A stretch of 64,000 nt of DNA from Bilabrum cf. latius (taxonomy: Eukaryota > Bigyra: Bicosoecida > Bigyra > Bicosoecida), in the NCBI GenBank assembly GCA_965178125.1, contig OZ237758.1:310001-374000 (forward strand), given 5' to 3'. Of the stretch, positions 23,240 to 35,200 are shown piece after piece. Position 1 is the first letter of the stretch, and every line of letters begins with the position of its first letter. The translations under genes were made by a program, and so were the position numbers. A model generated the notes under the pieces. The model saw only the letters and a list, made by a program, of their open reading frames with translations, was not told where the DNA came from and did no database searches.

Positions 23240-23736
23240 ACTGTCCAAGGGGACGAACATGCATATCTATAGTTTTAAAATGCATTTGAAAACTAAAGAA
23301 TTAGAACCTCCGCATTGACCGGTTTGCAGTCGTTGTGGAATTCAAAGGCCGAGGAAGGCTGGTGCTTCTGAAGATGCAGCGGTGGAATCATGTAGGTATC
23401 AGCTTGCTCGAGCGACAGTTTGGCGCAAGGTGGGGCTGGCTCAGCCTCCAGTCCGGCGGGGACATTGCAGCAGGGTGCTGCCTAGGGGTCGTAGGCACTG
23501 CAGGGCAGCAGCAGGGGACAAGGATCCAATGCGGGTGGCTCCTCTGATGGTTCTAGTTAGGGATTCCCGTGCGTGATTTCTTGAAGGGGGCTCTACTGCC
23601 ATTGGCGCTGCATGTCTCACGTCAAAGATGTGATTTGGCTAGACAACTACTAACTCAGTCCCTCGCCGTGGGGGAAACCATCGTACGGAGAATGCAGACA
23701 ATTGGTTGATATAATACATGATATTGACCAAAAATA
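23240..23736. other. Intergenic, nothing recognised
   Basis: About 500 bp between the tRNA 5' side and the METTL5 stop codon. It should hold the tRNA upstream region and the METTL5 3' UTR. No supported ORF or RNA gene was seen. Confidence 0.4.
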
Positions 23737-24579
23737 TCATCGGACGACACGTACCAGATCAACGGCAACATCTGCGGACGACTTTGTGTGGAACGCGTAC
23801 GACTTTGGCAGGTCGAACCGGAGCTCTGCCACCACCTTGGCTTCGCTCGCGCCCAGGCCCTCTTTGGCCACCTTGAGCACGTGTTCCCTGGTGCTCGACT
23901 TGTGCATCGAGTACACTGCCCCGCCCTCTCTCACCAGCCCAAGGCCCGCGGCAAGGAACCGCATGTCCGCACCTGCATCCCTGGTCCCGAACGGGGGGTT
24001 GGTCAGCACAGTGTCGAAAACGCCTGCAGGTGCCGGTGCCGATGAGGCAGTGCCACTGCTAGGCAAAGACGCAGATGCGGACCCATAACCCTATGATGCA
24101 GGCCCAGATGCAACAGTGCTTGCGGGCTTGGCGAGCTCTGGCGGCACGGTCGCTGATGCGCTGCATGCTGGTCGAAGAGGCAACCGGCGAACATCACAAT
24201 TGATAAACTCAATCGCCTCGCACCCCAGCTTCTCGCAATTTGATTCGGCTATAGCAAGTGCTTCGGCATCTATGTCGAACCCAACCACTCGAGAGGCACC
24301 CGAGAGATCAGCAGCAATCGATAGCATCCCAGTCCCACACCCAAGGTCGCCTACATTCCTTCCAGCAATGTCTCCCAACCTCGCAGCGTGAGCTAAAACG
24401 TGCGCACACACCTCTGGTTGGGTCATATATTGCTCAAGCTCAATTTTGGGATCCTCAAAGGATTCTACTGAGCTCAAGGCAATTCGCAGCTTCTTTGGGT
24501 TGACTACAGGGTAGGAAAACGCGACTTTGGGAGGAACAGGGGGCTCTGGGCCTTTGGTAGATGCGCTACTTTCTGCCAT
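23737..24579 (-). CDS. METTL5: METTL5-like rRNA adenine N6-methyltransferase
   Basis: A single exon of 280 residues from ATG 24579 to TGA 23737-23739. METTL5 with TRMT112 methylates one adenosine of 18S rRNA. The N-terminal family block SSVESFEDPKIELEQY is followed by the SAM-binding motif NVGDLGCGTGMLSI and GFDIDAEALAIAESN. The catalytic motif is TNPPFGT, followed by AVYSMHKSSTREHV and AELRFDLPKSYAFHTK, all close to human METTL5. A Ser/Ala/Pro-rich insert of about 50 residues between CDVRRLPL and FDTVLTNPP is not in the human protein. It carries the only in-frame TAG (24091-24093). The frame is open further upstream, but the next ATG fits the family N-terminus. The start lies 181 bp from that of CLASP. 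Confidence 0.93.
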
Positions 24580-24750
24580 ATTCCAATATGATAGCTCTGC
24601 TGTGGCAGGATGCAGATACTCGCGCAGTTGCACTTCTTCTCCAGATGGAGGTTCCGCAAAATGCGCGGCTACTCCAGCTTCAGGCCGTTTCGAACCTGGT
24701 GCCTTACGGTATCCCAAGAGGTGCTACCGCCCGATCTGACTGCGCGGGCC

Positions 24751-24768
24751 GCTTCCATTAATGGAAGC
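24751..24768. promoter_or_regulatory. 18-bp perfect palindrome overlapping the CLASP start
   Basis: GCTTCCATT and AATGGAAGC form a perfect palindrome. The right arm contains the CLASP ATG (24761). It could be a dimeric protein site or an mRNA hairpin around the start codon. Confidence 0.45.
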
Positions 24769-27700
24769 TGCTATTCGGACAGTCGCTCGGAAAGGTGAGG
24801 GTTGGCGGCGCTCACCACCTAGTGCACACATTTTGAGAGAGATCACCTCTGCTGTGTTGCCGTTAACTTTCTTTTCCTGCAGGCAAAGCAGCTACATCGG
24901 AGGATCTCGATGAGATAAAGTATAATATTGAACACTCTGGGGCAACGGCGTCAGCAGTGGCACCGGCTGTATCAGCCGTGGCACCTTTGCTTCGGTCGCC
25001 AGATGCAGGCACGGTACTAGCTGCCCTCGACTGCGTCGATGGATTATCGTCTGCCCCTGCCTCCTCGTTTGCGCCGCATGTCGGTGCTCTGATTGAGCCA
25101 GTAGTCGCGTGTTCGGGCCATTCGCGTGCGGCGGTACGAGAGCGAGCAGTCGATGTTTTGCTCGCATTGATGGACGTCGCTGGGCCTACCGAAGTGTTCG
25201 ACAGGGTGCGCAAGCTAGGTATTTTCCGCAGCAGAAATGGAAGACTTCGGGAACAGTTTAGCGTGATATACGTTCGATCGGTTTCTGATTTTGGCTCTGG
25301 TGCCTTGCCTGAGCAAGACGTGCTGTCCGATGTGAGATGAGCACCGGGAACGATGTGTCCCCATGCTACCCGACGCGTGCGAGGGCGATCCTACGCAGGC
25401 AGGCGCAGACACAGCATCATGTTACAGCCAACGTGTATTTTCCCCTCCCATTTGTTGGATTGCCGAGCGTCGCCAAACCCGTTTCGAGGGAAGCGGCATC
25501 GCGCTGGATCGCGTCTCGGTCGTTGGGTTCACGCCGCGCGGCTTCCATATGACGCATTGTGCCGTATAAGCCATGCATGGTCGTCGATCCCGCTACTGCA
25601 ACCCCGTCTGCCCCTTGACCCTCTTCCCCTGCACCGCAGTTGTGCGAGCTGGTCCGAGACCCATCCTCCCCAGTGATGGAAGCAGCGCTGGATGCACTGG
25701 CAGTGATGGCACAGACACTGGGAGACGATGTACAGGTAAGGAATTCGACCCCAATATGCCTGGATTAGGTCAACCGGCGATATAGGAGGGACCAGCGCGT
25801 GGCTGCGTCGGCGTCGCATCACTCGCACCTGTTTAACGCATGTTATCTACCTCTGGTACCCTTTTTTAATTGATCGCAGCGAGAGCTCAGGAGAAAAGGA
25901 GTGCCTGCTCCTCTTGTATCGCTGTTCCAGGAACGGTTCGCCGAGTTTGCAGCCGAGGCGGAGGGCGACGAGGAGGACGAGGGGGGCGAGCCGTCCGGAG
26001 GAGCGCGCTTTGACGATGGAGGTGGTGTCGGCGACCGCGCGGCTGTGGGCGCCGGGTCCTGGGACGGGCACGGCAGTGGGATGCAGGAGACGAAGCAGCA
26101 GGCCTCCGGGGAATGGAGCGGTAGCAGCAGGGGCAGGGAGAGGGAGATGGAGCAGATGCACACGGGGCTGTCGGTGGGCGGCAGTGGGGCTCCGCATGCT
26201 GGGCGCAGGACGGGTGACTTGGTCGTGGAGGGCTCGACTGACGTGGGGATGGGGGAGGGCGGCAGCTACGAGGACGAAGAGGAGGAGGACGGGATGCACA
26301 GCGACATGGAAGCAGAAGGGGAGGAAGAAGACGACGGAGCCCTCGTCCTATTGCACAAGCACAGGAGCTGGCGCCCCGGTGTGATGGGGTTCGCGCAGGC
26401 GAAGGTAGCCCCGCCCCCGAGGCGCATGCCCAGCGAGAGCGAGACGGAGAAGGAATTCGACAAGATGATACAGGACCTTGCGGATTGCCAGAGGGCTGGC
26501 TGGAAGGCGCGGCTGGCTCACCTAGAGAGGATACGGTCGCTCTTGGCTGGCGGCGCTGGGCGATCCTCGGCTGCCTTCGTGCGCGGCGTGATGCGGCTGA
26601 GGGACTGCTGGTGCGAGCAGGTGGCGGACAGGCGCTCCGCCATTAGCAAGGTGGCTTCTCTGACACTGGCGGAGGTGTCCGCGGTCTTGCAGCAGAGGAT
26701 GGAACCCATCGCTGATGTCCTCGTTAGGGCGCTCCTCAAGATCGTGGTCATCACCACCGCGGTCATCTCCAGCTCGGGCGACCTGTGCCTCCGCGCCCTC
26801 CTGCACAACACGAGGAAAGGCTTCCATAAGGTGCTGCCCTTGCTCGCCAGTGCCTCCAAGAGCAAGAGCGCCGTGCTGCGGGCCAAGGCATCCGATTACC
26901 TCCTCTCCACCCTGCGAGGGTGGTCGGGCGAGGTGCTGCACCGGCACCAGGACCAGCTGATCGATGCCGTCAAGCACCTGCTGTCGGATGCGAACCAGGC
27001 GGCTCGATCGAACGCGAGAGTCGCGCTGTGGTCCCTCCGCGAGTTGTTCCCTGAGGACTGCGCGAGGCTGGAGGCATCGCTAGACGCGGGCACGGCTCGT
27101 CGCGCCCTGTCCAGCAAGTAGGAGCGTGAGGCGCACGACGCGAGGGCGGGTGCCATCGCCGAGTTCGAGGCGGTGGTCGGGGTGGGTCCCGAGGCGGACA
27201 GAGACCTGGTGGAGGGGCTTCCAGGCGGTCGTCGGGATCGTGGGAGGCAGGGCAAGGGCGGGCGAGGAGCTCTGACCCAAAGCAAGACCATGACCGCGAG
27301 GGAGTTGAGCGACAGCGTAAGAGGCGGGGCTGGGGCTGGGGCTGGGGGAGCACCAGGTGGAGGCCCTGATGGCTCCGCCGGCTCGCGAGCTTCTAGAGCG
27401 GACGCCCCACGAGCGCGAGCTGGGGTTGGGGCTGTGCCGCGACGCGGGTTGTAGCGGGGGTCAAAGTCGTTCTGGGGGGCCGGCTCGCCGGGCGCTTCGG
27501 GGGCAGGATCTAGGACGCTGGGCACCAGTGCTGCCGTGGAGCTGGAGCCTGAGGTGACGGCAGCCGCTGGTGCGGTGCAGGAGGACAAGCACAGGCAGGA
27601 GCCGTCCCCTCTGACGCGACGAGGGCACGGGAGTCAGGCAGGGTCCCAGGCAGGCTCGTCTCGGGCCTCGCCCATCGCGCTGCTGGCCGGGATCGCTGGC

Positions 27701-30700
27701 GCTAAGCAGGAGAGCCCGGTGGACATGGGGGTGGGTGGTGGGCACGGGGATCTGGAGGCGGCTCCAGCGAGAGGCGTCAAGGGAAAAAAGACGTCACTGG
27801 CAGACCTGGTTCTGGCCGAGGTGGGTGGGAAGAAGGAAGCCACGGCGGATCACGGAAGTGTTTCAGGCGCCTCCTCTGGCGCTGGAGCGGGAGCTGCAGC
27901 CGCTGTCTCCGAGCCAGAGGCGGCCCAACCACCCGAAGTCCCGAGGCAGCAGCGCGGCCAGCACGGCGGCTCGGCTGAGGCCAGGGTGGACAGCGGGCTG
28001 TCTGGCGGCAGGCGAGCCGGGGCCGGTTCGGACGCCCCTACGGGGCTGCTGTCGAGCGAAGACATTGGCGGGGTGGCCGGTGTGCTGCGGCTGCTGCGCG
28101 GCAGTGATTGGAGGGAGCAGCGGCGCGCGGCCCAGCACGTCACCCAGGCCTTCGAGGCCTCTGCCGCGGCCCAGGAGGAGCAGAGCAGGCCCAAGTCGGC
28201 TGGCAGGCTGTCCACCAGCTCGGCTGCCTCGGCGCACGGGCGGCTCGTGGGGGACGCCTCGGAGATGCAGAGGAGGTGCAGCCCACTGCTGCGCGCGCTG
28301 TGCGCCTGCGCGTCCGCCAGCCACAACGAGAAGGTGGCGGTGGATGTGCTGACGGCAGTGGCAGCCACTGTGAGGCACGCTTCCTCCCGGCTTGGCCCCG
28401 AGGACGTCAGGTCCGTGTATGCTACCTCCCTCCCCTCCGCTGCGTCGAGATCGGCACCTCTCCGAACAGCAGCAGAGGACGCCCTGGGAGCCATGCGGTC
28501 GGCGCTGCCCCCGGGCATGCAGCTCGCCGCTCTCTCAAGGGCCGTCGGGGGGGCCTCCGCACGAGGAGCCACCAAGAACCTCGGGCCCGCGCTCGCCCAG
28601 CTCTGCGCTCTTCTACAGGGCACAGACGGCGCCGCGGCGCTGCAGCACGCCCCCGGTGCCGCCAAGGCGCTCACCCGCAGGCTGGCCAAAGTCGTGCTCC
28701 GGGGTGCCTCCGCCGTGACGGGCGCTAGGGACGCGGTCGCGGCGGGGCTTGGGGAAGGGATGGGCTCTTCCGCGACCCCAGGACAAGCCGCCGCTGCGGC
28801 CGCCGCCGCCCTCACCGTGATGGCAGACACCGAGGCTGCTCTGCCCTTGGTGGCCTCGGCACTGGGCAGCATGATCGAGGCCGAGGTCCGCAGCATGCTC
28901 GAGTCTGTGGACTCCTTCGGGCACGCGGAGCAGGCGGCGCTGCTGCTGGAGGAGTCCGAGCGGGCCAGGGAACAGTCCGCCAGGGAACAAGCAGAGGCAG
29001 AGGCAGAGGCCGTGACTGCCGGATAGGACAGGGACTCCGAGCCTGCTGGCGCGCCTGGGAGCGGAAGCACCAGCGAGATGCAGGGGACGAGCAGCTAGGC
29101 AGCGAGGCAGGTCACCCAGTCACCGCTGCAAGACAGCAACGGGGCAGGAACCGGTGGACCTGGGGCGTCCACCACCGTGGCCCCACCCAGGCTGCCAGAC
29201 GCAGCTTTGGGCTCCCAGCGAAGGGTAGGCAGGGGTGGGATCGCCTCTAAGGCACAGGCGTAGGCTGGCACGGGGTCGGGGTCTTCCTACAAGCCCTCGC
29301 CTAGGCCTCCACGCCGTAGTGCGGGCGACAGCGGCGCTGCGACAGAGCACGGTGGGGCAAGGCAGCCGACCCCAACCGTGACGGCCACTGATACTCCCTA
29401 GACTAGCCCGCTTGGGTCCCACCGGCGGCTGCCCTCGTCTGCGGCGCGGAGAACAACAGGCAGGGACGAAGGCACACCGGGACCCGCCGGCGAGCCAGCA
29501 GCTGAAGTCGCGGTGGCTACCTCTCCGCTGCAGGCACAGGCTGCTGCAGCTGCCGCCCGCCGATCCACACAGCGAAAGGCTGCTCCAGGTTCGGGCTCGG
29601 CAGCGGGCGGGCCGCGCGCCGGTTTCGAGCCGTCGAGAGCGGAGCCGGGCGGCAGCAGAGGTGTGAAAGGCGCGGGCGCAGGAGCTTCGGGCCGGCGGGG
29701 GCAGCGTCCGACGGGCCTCAGGACGCAGGCCCTGCTGACCGGGGAACAAGGTGGCAGCCCCCTGCAGACGCCCGGGGGCTCGGCAAAGCCCTCCGTCCCA
29801 TCGTCGCCGCTGGAGAACAAAGGAAGGGGTTCCGCCCGCGCGACAGCATCGTCCGCCGCAGCGAAAGCCTCCAAGGAAGCAGAGGCGCAGGCGCCCGCGA
29901 CCTCCCGCCGATACGCCTCCAAGGGCCAGCTCCTGGCTTGGCTCGAGGCTGCGGCGGGAGGACCACTCGAGGAGCAGGTCGCCTCTGGATCCGGAGCCGG
30001 AAGCACCCGAGGGAACAAGACGCCCTCCCCCGCGCGCAAGGGACACGGCAAGGGCATGGGAACGCCCCCCTCCAGTCGGGGCACCTCTAGGTCCAGGCCG
30101 GGCTCGGCGCGCAAGTCACCCGAGGACGCTGAGAGGGCGGCGGCGGCGTGTGCGAGGAGGGCGAGGGCGAGGCTGGAGGCCCTGCACGGCCTCGCGCGCG
30201 TGTCTGTGCCCGCGGGGATGGCTACGGAGTGGGAGGGTGTGGCGGGAGAGGCGCGGCGGGACCTGCTGCGGGCCTGCGACGCCACCGCGCAGGAGTGCGG
30301 GTCCGAGTGGCCCGACGTGGTGTCTGCTGGACTCGCCACCATCCGAAGGGTGGCAAGGTTCCAGCACCGCGCCGTGTTTGGGACCCAAGAGGCCGTGGAG
30401 GAAGCCATCGGCGGACTCGTCTCCCTCGCGAGCAGGGCGGCGAGTCACAAGGACCTCACGAGCGGAGTGCTGCGGACCGCGGAGGAAATTGCAGCGGCGG
30501 CACCCGCGCAGAGGTGCGTGGATGCCGCGGTGCGATGCACAGAGAGAATCCTGGGTGCCGTTGGATCCGGCGCCGCGCAATCATCCGGTGGTTCCGCAGC
30601 AGAGGTTCCGGTGGTCCCGTCGGCTGCCAACCCTCTGGCTCTGCCCGGGCACCCCATCCACGCGGCGCTTGGGCTGGTCCTCAAGCTGATCGCCGGGCAG

Positions 30701-31198
30701 GTGGAGCGGCTGGCCAAGGGACGGACAGCGCTGGAGGTGTTCGGGGGCTCTCCGGTCGGGGGGGCGGGTGGGGAACACGGTGGCGATGGGCAAGGGGCAA
30801 CCCCCCTGCTCGCTCTGCTGCGGCGTGCGATGGGGGCGGCTGCCTCGGCCGTGCGCAAGGACGCCACGGTGTGCCTGATGAACTTTCGACGAACGTTCGG
30901 TGAGGAACAGTTTGATGCGACCGCGGGCAAGCTGCTGTCCAAGCGACAGCTGGACCTGGTGTGCCTGTTCGGCAAGATGAAGGGGGGCGGGGGCGTGTCA
31001 GATCGCTCCAGCGTCGCGGGCGGGTCCGTGGTTAGCGGGAGGGGGGCAAGCGTCGGTCTGTCTCGCGGCCTGGGTGCGCCGAGGATGGAGGGGGCCGGCC
31101 GGATGTCGGCGGCCGCGGCCCCCGGTAGGGCTGGCGGCAGGACCTCCCGGCGATTTCGTGGCCTGGCTCGGGCTTCAGACAGTGGAAAGCGCGGCTGA
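24761..31198 (+). CDS. CLASP: CLASP-family TOG-domain microtubule regulator
   Basis: Exons 24761-24794, 24883-25331, 25640-25735 and 25880-31198 give about 1,965 residues. Introns are 88, 308 and 144 nt with GT-AG ends. CLASPs bind microtubule plus ends and promote rescue. The first TOG array spans the small exons. AAVRERAVDVLLALMD, FDRVRKLG, DVLSD, LCELVRDPSSPVMEAALDAL and LVSLFQERFAEF align in order with human CLASP1 TOG1. The second TOG, residues about 380-610, contains WKARLAHLERIRSLLAGG, LPLLASASKSKSAVLRAK and DANQAARSNARVALWSL, matching the canonical CLASP TOG2. Weaker HEAT-like arrays lie near residues 915-1100 and 1610-1900, separated by Ser/Gly/Arg-rich linkers typical of the microtubule-binding part. 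In-frame TAG occurs at 27119, 27452, 29024, 29096 and 29399, among others. It shares a short divergent region with METTL5. Confidence 0.9.
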
Positions 31199-31367
31199 TG
31201 GGATCTGTTCATATGAAGTAGCATTACTGCTGGTTTAGCTCTGGCCTGGCAGGGTGACGAGAAACTCGCTCTTAGTTTGAATGTAAGGTGTGTTTATACA
31301 GGACGAGAGAAAATGATATTTTGGCAGATCTCCCATCAATCAAGCCGTTTACAAAGCCTCAACAAGC

Positions 31368-32063
31368 ATGTCTGCCCGCAACGCCATGGTTCGCGCTTCT
31401 CGTGCTATGGTTCGTTCGACTGCCATGCGTGCCGGACAGGTGCGCATGCTGTCGACTCGCGATTCCATCAAGGCATCCGAGACCGGCGGCCCGCTGAACG
31501 CATTTTTCACCATGGGTGGCATAACCCGGCCGTTTGAGAACATGAAGTCGACCACAAGGCAGCAGCAAGCCTATTTCCGCAGCTTCGGTGTCGGTTCTGA
31601 GGGTACCAGCGACGGTGAGCACGATTGATGGCCTAGCACATTGCAGCAGGATGTGAAGTTTGCAGCTTTGCGCCATCTATCTTGGTCCCATAGATGAATG
31701 AGACGTACCCTTGTTTTCTTTTTCTATCTCGCAGGCACTCCCACCGTAAGAAGCCTTAGTCTACTTGTCATTGTCTCGCCCTCTCGTTCGATTTGATGAT
31801 GCGCTGCGCTGCCCGTCCACTTTCCCCTTTGCATTGCAGATGCTGAAGGGAAGCTACGACCGCTACTTGGTGTAAGAGGGCATCGCTTGCGTACCGCATT
31901 CTCCTACTTTCGATACTTGAGCCTTCATCAAGCAACTCCGTAAGTTCATTCCGTCGTCTCGATGCGCAGCATCGGATTCATCACCGTCGCGCTCACTGGT
32001 GGGCTCGCCAACGTTGCCATGACCTTCAAGGATCTCATCCTTGGCACTAACCGGAAGGAGTGA
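31368..32063 (+). CDS. Small mitochondrial membrane protein, cytochrome c oxidase subunit VIIa-like
   Basis: Exons 31368-31614, 31735-31745, 31840-31871 and 31970-32063 give 127 residues ending in TGA. Introns are 120, 94 and 98 nt. Exon 2 is only 11 nt. The N-terminus (MSARNAMVRASRAMVRS, then RAGQVRMLSTRDS) is a typical Arg/Ser/Ala mitochondrial presequence. The C-terminal part, TMLKGSYDRYLVIGFITV onward, has one hydrophobic span followed by GTNRKE. It resembles the COX7A pattern (TYLKG..D.., one membrane helix, GKKE end) of plants. The family call rests on short similarity. A different inner-membrane subunit is possible. It is the only gene here that follows another on the same plus strand. 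Confidence 0.6.
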
Positions 32064-32230
32064 TTGAGGTAACGAGCATCGCGAGCGATCCGTTTGAGCC
32101 TGGTGCGGCGCTGGAGGGCTGCCAGTGGATGGTGCGCAGCACTAGTTTCTTTATCGATGATCGCTAAACCGCACAGTTATCTTCCATCTTCCACATATGT
32201 TGTGCTGTAGTAATTACATAGCATTTCGGA

Positions 32231-35200
32231 TCAGCTCACTCCCCTGGCAAGCTCCGCTAGCCTCTGGACCGCCTGCATGCCCGTCCTGCCTGCTGCTCGC
32301 ACCACAGCGTCCTGCCCCACACGGGACCGAAGGGCCTCCACCTGGCCCATCACGACGCGGGCAAGATTCCCAAACACCGCGGGGTCAGCCCTCGTGAAAC
32401 TTGCTCGCCCTCGAGCAAGTGCTCGACCACCGGCCCCGCCGTGCCGTGCCATCGCACCAGACGCTCGCTCCTCGGCAGCCGACGCCGTGGCCGCCACCGC
32501 CCGCTGCCCCGGGTCCATCCCGTCCCGACGGGAGCTTGGGTAAGCACCGGTCGCACCCACGCCCACGCCTGATCCGATCGCTGATCCGATCGCGACCGCG
32601 TTCCCCTCGATGGCGTAGGCGGCCCACAGCTGGCTCGGTGATCCACCCCCCCCTTGTTCCCCGAGAGTGTCCCTATCCTCCACGCCAGCGTCCCAGTCTG
32701 CGTCCGCCACGGCATTTGAGGACAGGCTCTGCAGCACCACCCCGGTCCCCTTGGAGAACACGCTGCCACCCCCCCTCAGACTGGCAAGCAGGGTCGGGGA
32801 GGGCTCGGCTCCCAGGCAATCCGGCGACTGCACCCCGTCGGCCAGCATCTCCCTGGGCCGCAGCAGCGCCGAGACGTCCATCACCAGGCCGTCCCTGCAC
32901 GGCACATCCGCAGCCATGAGCGCGTGCTGCAGCGCGGCGCCGATGCGCGGCGGCAGCGGAACCTAGCAGGCGCACGTCACCGCAGCCAGCGCCCATAACC
33001 GTGCCCGGGCGGGTCGCCCCGCCGCTGCTGCGTCAAAGTTGTCCAGCAGAGCGTCCACAAAATGAGTCGCAACCTCAACGGATAGCTTGGGCGCGGCACC
33101 ACTGCCAGCGCTCGCAGGGGAAGGAGCGCCTGCCCCCTGCAGCACCCGCGCCAGCCCAGCCGGGGCCCCCACCGCGAGTCGAGCCAGCGGGGTCAGGCAG
33201 GCGATCCTCACGCACTGTGGAGTGTCTTGGGAAGGACCGCCTTCCTGCGGGCCCCCGCCGCTTTGACCATGTCGATCAGCATCACCACGCAATAGCCGTG
33301 CCAAACTGGCCAGAGCAGGACCCACCACCGCCATGGCTCGTGCCCCACCGACGTCTGCCGCACTAGCAGCACCGGCACCAGTGCCAGTGCCAGCACCTTT
33401 GGCTCCTGGAGACCCTGGGACACCCGAGGCATGCTACTGGCGCACTCCCCGGAGAACAACGTCACACGCCCTAGCGGCGTGCATCTGGGTGCTCGGCCGC
33501 CCGGCGGCCGCAGCCTGGGCGAGAACTGCCTGGGCTGCCCGCCCCTCGTCTTGGTTGAAGGGAAACTTCCCTCCGCTGAGAATGACGAGGCCGACGACGG
33601 CCTCCGTCGCTTGGGGCAGGCACGCGGGACACGACTGGCCGGCGGTGACGGCTGCTTTGAGGGGCGCCGCGAGCTGCGGAACATAGGACGGCGCCGCGTC
33701 CAGGATGGTCAACCACAGCTCCATCGAGTCCTCCGCGGTGTGACGAACGGACTCGCCCCCGCCGGCACCACCTGCCCCGAGTGCCTCCCGCAGCAGACCC
33801 ATGGCCGGGCCAACGGCCTTTGAGGCCGCCCCCGGGCTGCTGTCAACCACGCCCGCCACGATGCGGGACACGCTCGCAAGCACGTGCGCCCTCATGTGCG
33901 CCTGCCCCTTGCACGCCGTCCACAAGCCCTGCATCTGCGCCAGCAATGGGGGCGCACAGGCCGCGAGTGCCGTCCTCGGAGCAGCCCCGCACAGCGCGTG
34001 CAGCAGCTCGAAGCACCGCAGCCTCGCATCGGTCCTCTGGCACAGCACCACCGCTTGTGCCGTGCCTTGCAGCAGACCTCGCAATAGGTTGCCCGAACCC
34101 AGTATGCGCGCCCCGTCCTTTCCTTCTGCAACTGCACTGTGACCACGACCAGGTGCTCCTCCACCGTCAGCTGAAGGAGGCACAAGGGCGTGAAGGGAAG
34201 GTACCATGTCAATCCCAGCCTGCAGGACCGCTGCCCTGACGGCACCGTCTGGACACGTCAGACCGCCGGCCAGGGCCTGCAACACTCTGGGGGCAAACTC
34301 AGAGTCCATGAAGCCGGCATAACAGGCTGCCAGCCAGCCCACTCGCCGGCACAGCACTCGCCAGTGAAAGGGCACAGCTCCTACCGCGCCCCCAGACCCA
34401 GCCGCGCCCGTGGAGAATGCCGCCAGCTGCCCAAGGAGCGAGGAAAAAGACCCACCGGACCACCCCTTGAACGGCACAACATGGCCAAAGTGGTACGCTG
34501 ACACGCCCCACAGCTGCATGGCCGCGTCCAAGCGAGCCGCGGCCTGCGCCGTACCGTTCGGCCATCCCTGCAGCTGCAATAGAGCCGTTGCGCCAGCGAT
34601 ACCTTCGGCAGTCCCCACGCCCACACCCGCTGCTTTTCTTGCGGCCTGCATCGCCCGCATCCACGCGCCATCAGCCGCACGGTAACACCCACTCATGGCC
34701 TCTACCGCATCGTCAGGCTATCGGTCTACCAGTGCCGCCATGAGAGAGTGCGCTGTGGCCCTGAGTGACCTCTCCCCGTCGCCTTCGTCCGCTTCCTCCT
34801 CCAAAGCAAAGCCCTCTGGGTCCTCCGTCCACCTCCCAGCGTCCTCCTGGGTCACCATGCACAGAGGTAGGGACACTTCTTCCACCAGTCTTCGAGTGAG
34901 GCCCTTGGACGACAGCATACCGCGCAGGCTGTCACGCGGGTCGGCACTGGGTGCTGCACCCCCGCTCCCGCCAGGGGACGCAGCCCCTGCGGGTGCCTTC
35001 CAGGGCGACCCCGACGATGAAAGGCTGCTCGCACCACCCTCAGTGCCTGAGCCGCCACCGCCGAGCGGTTCGAGCTGCGAACTGCTGAGAATGGCGCACA
35101 GCACGCGCACGCACTGGCAGGCAACCAGAGCAGACCGACCCACACCCGGCTGCACCGCCAGTTTGGCCACCTTACCGCCCCCAAAGTCCGCCCGTCCCGC

